The position numbers were made by a program, and so were the translations under genes. Below are positions 5,912 through 8,787 of a stretch of 8,787 nt of DNA, piece after piece. The DNA lies in the NCBI GenBank assembly GCA_009781525.1, contig WQXZ01000070.1, positions 1-8,787 of the forward strand, in the 5' to 3' direction. Origin of the DNA: Coriobacteriia bacterium. Lineage in GTDB: Bacteria > Actinomycetota > Coriobacteriia > Coriobacteriales > UBA8131. The notes below the pieces were generated by a model that searched no databases, was not told the DNA's origin, and saw only the letters and a program-made list of their open reading frames with translations. Within the stretch, counting starts at the first letter, position 1; each line of letters begins with the position of its first letter.

Positions 5912-6870
5912 TCGGTCATGCGTCTGTTTTCGTGTTGCTCATAGGCTGCGACGATGTGTTGAACCAGGGTGTGGCGTACGACATCCTTACCGGTCAGTTC
6001 GACAAAGGCGATGTCGTTGACATCGATAAGAATGTTTCGCACTGTGGTCAGACCGCTGAGACGCATCGGTAGGTCGATCTGGGTGACATCGCCAGTGATG
6101 ACCATTTTTGAGCCGAAACCCAGTCTGGTCAGAAACATCTTCATTTGGTCAGGAGTGGTATTTTGCGCTTCATCCAAGATTATGAAGCTGTCGTTTAAGG
6201 TGCGTCCGCGCATATATGCTAACGGAGCGATTTCAATGACGCCCTGCTCGATCTGCTGGGTGCTTTTGTCGGTCTCGGTCATCTCAAACAGTGCATCGTA
6301 AAGTGGCCTGATGTAGGGGTCGATCTTCTCGTTCAAGGTTCCCGGCAGGTAGCCGAGGTGCTCTCCTGCTTCAACGACTGGGCGGGTTAGAATCAGTCGG
6401 CTGACTTCCTTGCGCTGTAGAGCTGCTACCGCCATAGCCATTGCCAGATAGGTCTTACCTGTGCCGGCGGGTCCGATGGCAAAGGTCACTGTGTTTGCGC
6501 GTATAGCGTCAACATAGTGCTTCTGACCTGCAGTCTTAGCGCGTATTACCCGTCCGCGATATGTCAGGAGTATGTCATCTCTAAGGATAGAAGGAGCCAA
6601 CTGGCTATGCCTGATGATCTCGATTGAGCGCACCAGCTCATCTGTGCTGATTTCAGAGCCTGACTCGATGATGCTGATCATATCGGTGAACAGTTCGGTT
6701 AGTATCGTGACCTCGATTGCGTCGCCGACAATATCTATCTGGTCACCACGTAAAGTGATTCGTGCACCCAACTGCTCTTCGATTATCCGCAAAAAGATAT
6801 CATTCACTCCGACCAGTTTGGCTACGTCAAGCCCAGCTGGAATTGTAAGTGATAGACGAGTACGCTCCAT
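5908..6870 (-). CDS. phoH: PhoH-like ATPase (YbeZ/PhoH family)
   Basis: A cytoplasmic P-loop ATPase of the PhoH family, associated with RNA metabolism and, through its constant YbeY neighbour, with rRNA maturation. Its exact substrate is not established. In 320 residues: an N-terminal KH-like segment about 10-70 ('IEEQLGARITLRGDQIDIVG'); the PhoH ATPase core about 105-315 with Walker A GPAGTGKT 133-140, the family motif 'TRPVVEAGEHLGYLPG' 162-177, Walker B IILDEAQN 230-237, and a sensor 'TGD' 259-261. The start is ATG at 6870 with AAGGG (6880-6876) five bases upstream. It lies 35 nt after mtaB and overlaps ybeY-dgkA by 4 nt, implying coupled expression. Confidence 0.95.
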   Translation of the reverse strand: MERTRLSLTIPAGLDVAKLVGVNDIFLRIIEEQLGARITLRGDQIDIVGDAIEVTILTELFTDMISIIESGSEISTDELVRSIEIIRHSQLAPSILRDDILLTYRGRVIRAKTAGQKHYVDAIRANTVTFAIGPAGTGKTYLAMAMAVAALQRKEVSRLILTRPVVEAGEHLGYLPGTLNEKIDPYIRPLYDALFEMTETDKSTQQIEQGVIEIAPLAYMRGRTLNDSFIILDEAQNTTPDQMKMFLTRLGFGSKMVITGDVTQIDLPMRLSGLTTVRNILIDVNDIAFVELTGKDVVRHTLVQHIVAAYEQHENRRMTE

Positions 6871-6905
6871 ATTATCCCTTCGGTTGTCTGCTCATCAGCA
6901 TTCTA

Positions 6906-8303
6906 TCAGCTAATTTGCGAAGACGGGTGGTGCGCATTTGTTACGAACATGATCTGCTTACCCTTTGTTTGGTAGCCGGTGAACTGAACGCTGAGTAAGG
7001 TTCCTGGCGGGATTTGCGAGTCAAGGCTTACCAGGTGGTAGCTTTCAGAGTGGGCTCTGCCGGGAACCTCAACCAGTACCTGCTCAGTAGTACCAAGGCG
7101 CCGCACGATGTCTGCTTGGGCTAGCTCATCTGCCAGTTGGCTTAGACGAGCTGATCGCTCACGCTTGATGGCAGGTGCAATCTGGTCATGCAGCTCCGCA
7201 GCTGGCGTTCCGGTTCTGGCAGAGTATCTGAAAACGTGAATGCGCATGAAAGCCATCTCTCGGCAGAAGTCCAAAGTCTCTTGGAAGTCTGCCTCTGACT
7301 CGCCAGGAAAACCGACGATCACATCGGTCGAGAGAGCAAGTCGTGGTAGCTGCTTTCTAGCAGCAGCCACACGCTCATAATAAGCAGCAGTGTCGTAAGG
7401 ACGACCCATCGCGGCTAGGATTCGGTCTGATCCGCTTTGTAGGGGTAGGTGAAGGTGTGCGCAGACTCGTCCTTTGCTGCTGGCAATCAATGCATTCAGG
7501 TCGTCTGTCGCATCGTTGGGCTCCAGGCTCGATAGGCGAAAGCGTGGTTTGTCTGTAACTTCAAGCAGGGTTTGCATAAGCCTGGTCAGATCGGATTGGG
7601 TGTCGTCTGTTCTGCCAGTCTGACAACGGTAACTGCCAAGGTTCACACCGGTCAGAACGATCTCAAGCGTCCCTCGAGCTTCAGCCTCCTGAGCCCGAGA
7701 AATGATATCGGACTCAAGCTCTGAGCGAGCAGGGCCTCGCGCGTGAGCTACGATGCAGAAAGTGCAGTGACCGTTACAGCCATCCTGGATTTTCAGGTTG
7801 TATCTCGTGCGCTCGGCGGCAGGTATCGTCGCGCCACCTGCCCACGCATCGTCTGCCGTCACGCCACCTGCTATCGCGCCACCTGCCCACGCGCCAGCAC
7901 CATCGCCTACCAAGCCTAGCAGTTCTATCGCTCTGCTCAGCGCTTCAGGCCACTCTTTTGCTGTGGATACTCTGCTGTCAATAGCAGCAAAGCGCTCAGC
8001 AGCAATAGCAATCGCGCAACCGCTGGCAAGAACCTGCTTAGATGAATGTAAAGCCAGCATGCTGCGTATTGCCTTACGGGTCTTGCTTTCTGCCTCGGCG
8101 GTGACAGTGCAGGTGGTGATAATAATCAGATCCGCAAGCTCAGGGGTCGTCCGGATCGCTCCAGCAGATACAAGGCCAGCAGCAATCAGTTCGCTGTCTG
8201 CCTGGCTGATTTTACAGCCGAGATAGTGAATCGCAAAAGCAGGCCTGGCAACAGCCGCACCATCAAATGCCACATTATAAAGCTCGGTATTCATGTCAGA
8301 CAT
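6906..8303 (-). CDS. mtaB: tRNA (N6-threonylcarbamoyladenosine(37)-C2)-methylthiotransferase MtaB
   Basis: A radical-SAM methylthiotransferase that converts t6A37 to ms2t6A37 in ANN-decoding tRNAs using two 4Fe-4S clusters. Numbering from the TTG at 8306: N-terminal UPF0004 domain with cluster ligands Cys31 (GCKISQADSE), Cys66 (TTCTVT) and Cys97 (SGCAI); radical-SAM CxxxCxxC at Cys177/181/184 ('DGCNGHCTFC'); S-adenosylmethionine-binding and barrel motifs such as 'LTGVNLGSY', 'LHLPLQSGSD' and 'STDVIVGFPGE'; and a TRAM-like C-terminus about 405-460. 'GCK' and 'DGCN.HCTFC' favour MtaB over MiaB or RimO. Odd point: a Gly/Ala/Trp/Asp linker at 136-160, encoded by a short tandem repeat, separates the two domains. 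Start choice is uncertain: TTG 8306, ATG 8303 (chosen) or ATG 8294; none has a clear Shine-Dalgarno. It follows dnaJ by about 32 nt and precedes phoH by 35 nt. Confidence 0.9.
   Translation of the reverse strand: MSDMNTELYNVAFDGAAVARPAFAIHYLGCKISQADSELIAAGLVSAGAIRTTPELADLIIITTCTVTAEAESKTRKAIRSMLALHSSKQVLASGCAIAIAAERFAAIDSRVSTAKEWPEALSRAIELLGLVGDGAGAWAGGAIAGGVTADDAWAGGATIPAAERTRYNLKIQDGCNGHCTFCIVAHARGPARSELESDIISRAQEAEARGTLEIVLTGVNLGSYRCQTGRTDDTQSDLTRLMQTLLEVTDKPRFRLSSLEPNDATDDLNALIASSKGRVCAHLHLPLQSGSDRILAAMGRPYDTAAYYERVAAARKQLPRLALSTDVIVGFPGESEADFQETLDFCREMAFMRIHVFRYSARTGTPAAELHDQIAPAIKRERSARLSQLADELAQADIVRRLGTTEQVLVEVPGRAHSESYHLVSLDSQIPPGTLLSVQFTGYQTKGKQIMFVTNAHHPSSQIS
7827..7901 (-). repeat. 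15-bp tandem repeat inside mtaB (5-residue units)
   Basis: Five in-frame 15-bp units encode GAGAW, AGGAI, AGGVT, ADDAW and AGGAT (residues 136-160). A 19-bp stretch, tcgcgccacctgcccacgc, recurs perfectly at 7829-7847 and 7874-7892 (45 bp apart), and a related unit lies at 7859-7870. This is a minisatellite that changes linker length by five residues per unit without breaking the frame. Confidence 0.8.
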
Positions 8304-8304
8304 C

Positions 8305-8328
8305 AAAAACGCTGCAACGGCGATGCAG
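8305..8328 (-). terminator. Weak terminator-like hairpin between dnaJ and mtaB
   Basis: On the minus strand CTGCA (8328-8324) pairs with TGCAG (8316-8312) around a 7-nt loop. After CG comes a run of five Ts (8309-8305) directly before the mtaB ATG at 8303. The 5-bp stem is too short for strong termination, but it could reduce read-through from the heat-shock gene dnaJ into mtaB and its downstream genes. Confidence 0.3.
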
Positions 8329-8335
8329 GTATAAA

Positions 8336-8787
8336 TTACGACAAGGCATCCCGGATACGCTGAATCGGAGTGCGTTTCTCGCGCACCTCATCGCCGAACT
8401 CGGTTGCCAGCTCTTCTAACAGCTCACGCTGCCGATTGGTCAGGCGCTTGGGAATAACCACCTCAACGTGGGCAAACAGGTCGCCACGTTGCTCGCGATG
8501 CATCCGCGGTAGACCTCGGTCACGCACCCGGATACGCTGCCCGTTCTGGCAACCCGCCGGAATCACGATCTCGACAGACTCTTCAGGCATGATGCCATCG
8601 ATATTGACTGTCGCTCCCAGCGCTGCCTGGGTCAGAGATATCTGGATAAGGGCATGGAGGTTTTCTCCATCCCTATCAAATCTGTCGTTGTCATCGATTC
8701 GCACAGTGACAATAAGGCTGCCGGCTCTGGCACCATGTAAGCCGGCTTCTCCGAATCCGGAAAGGCGCAGCCGTTGTCCGTCGCGGA
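8336..8787 (-). CDS. dnaJ: Chaperone protein DnaJ, C-terminal part (5' end beyond right edge)
   Basis: DnaJ (Hsp40) delivers unfolded clients to DnaK and stimulates its ATPase. About 150 C-terminal residues are visible, and the frame is open to the right edge. It starts within substrate-binding domain I ('DGQRLRLSGFGEAG', then 'GSLIVTVRI') and continues through domain II ('PEESVEIVIPAGCQNG', 'RGDLFAHVEVVIPKRL') and the terminal helix 'NRQRELLEELATEFGD'. The J domain with HPD and any Cys-rich zinc region lie outside the window, so DnaJ versus a CbpA-type paralogue cannot be fully separated. The dnaJ-mtaB-phoH order supports DnaJ. The GTG at 8704 is an internal Val codon, not a start. The gene ends in TAA, 32 nt before mtaB. 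Confidence 0.9.
   Translation of the reverse strand, partial: RDGQRLRLSGFGEAGLHGARAGSLIVTVRIDDNDRFDRDGENLHALIQISLTQAALGATVNIDGIMPEESVEIVIPAGCQNGQRIRVRDRGLPRMHREQRGDLFAHVEVVIPKRLTNRQRELLEELATEFGDEVREKRTPIQRIRDALS

Noticed and set aside
6900..6905. TAGAAT -10-like box on the minus strand just before phoH
   Set aside because: No hexamer resembling TTGACA lies 16-19 nt upstream (the 17-nt position reads ACCCGT), so I do not call a phoH promoter.
7798..8226. A 142-codon plus-strand frame opposite mtaB, rich in Ala/Pro
   Set aside because: It is antisense to the MtaB N-terminal domain, and its composition follows from the Gly/Ala-coding repeat on the other strand. There is no independent evidence of coding.
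8336..8704. Treating the GTG at 8704 as the start of a short 122-residue protein
   Set aside because: The same frame stays open to the right edge and the upstream residues match the DnaJ C-terminal domain, so this is an internal Val codon.

Overview
This window is a compact run of bacterial housekeeping genes. Every gene I can support lies on the minus strand, so transcription runs from the right edge to the left. In that order they are: dnaJ (C-terminal part only), mtaB (tRNA methylthiotransferase), phoH, a ybeY-dgkA fusion, era, recO, rpsO, pnp, and the start of a tetratricopeptide-repeat (TPR) protein that runs off the left edge. Intergenic gaps are very short: 4-nt and 32-nt overlaps, and spacers of about 15-120 nt. 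There is no gene-free stretch over 300 bases. I see no rRNA, tRNA, CRISPR array, insertion sequence or prophage.

Organism. The order dnaJ-mtaB-phoH-ybeY-dgkA-era-recO is the classical Gram-positive (Firmicutes/Actinomycetota) heat-shock/RNA-maturation neighbourhood. The usual prmA and rsmE between dnaJ and mtaB are absent, and dgkA is fused to ybeY. By eye the base composition is about half GC. The PNPase wording (for example 'GTLTARMIDRPVR'), the Arg-rich PNPase tail and a non-canonical Era G4 motif lead me to suggest an Actinomycetota lineage, perhaps Coriobacteriia. That placement is inference from remembered family patterns and is not proven here.

Layout. Right block (about 8787-3064): dnaJ (protein folding); mtaB (ms2t6A37 tRNA modification); phoH (PhoH-like ATPase); ybeY-dgkA (rRNA-maturation RNase fused to a small membrane lipid kinase); era (30S-assembly GTPase); recO (recombinational repair). 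YbeY, Era and PhoH are repeatedly linked to 16S rRNA maturation and ribosome quality control, so the block mainly serves RNA and translation. A weak hairpin with five Ts lies between dnaJ and mtaB. Middle block (3089-2574): a candidate promoter overlaps the recO stop codon and would drive rpsO-pnp. The rpsO-pnp spacer holds a GC-rich hairpin and an 8-bp competing pairing near the pnp ribosome-binding region, which looks like a post-transcriptional control element. Left block: pnp, whose last 32 nt overlap the start of a TPR gene with three perfectly phased 42-residue repeats.

Most notable items: the YbeY-DgkA fusion; the rpsO-pnp leader with mutually exclusive pairings; a 15-bp minisatellite that encodes a Gly/Ala linker inside MtaB; and a headless TPR gene whose translation signals lie inside the pnp tail. 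I found no convincing wholly new multi-gene system.
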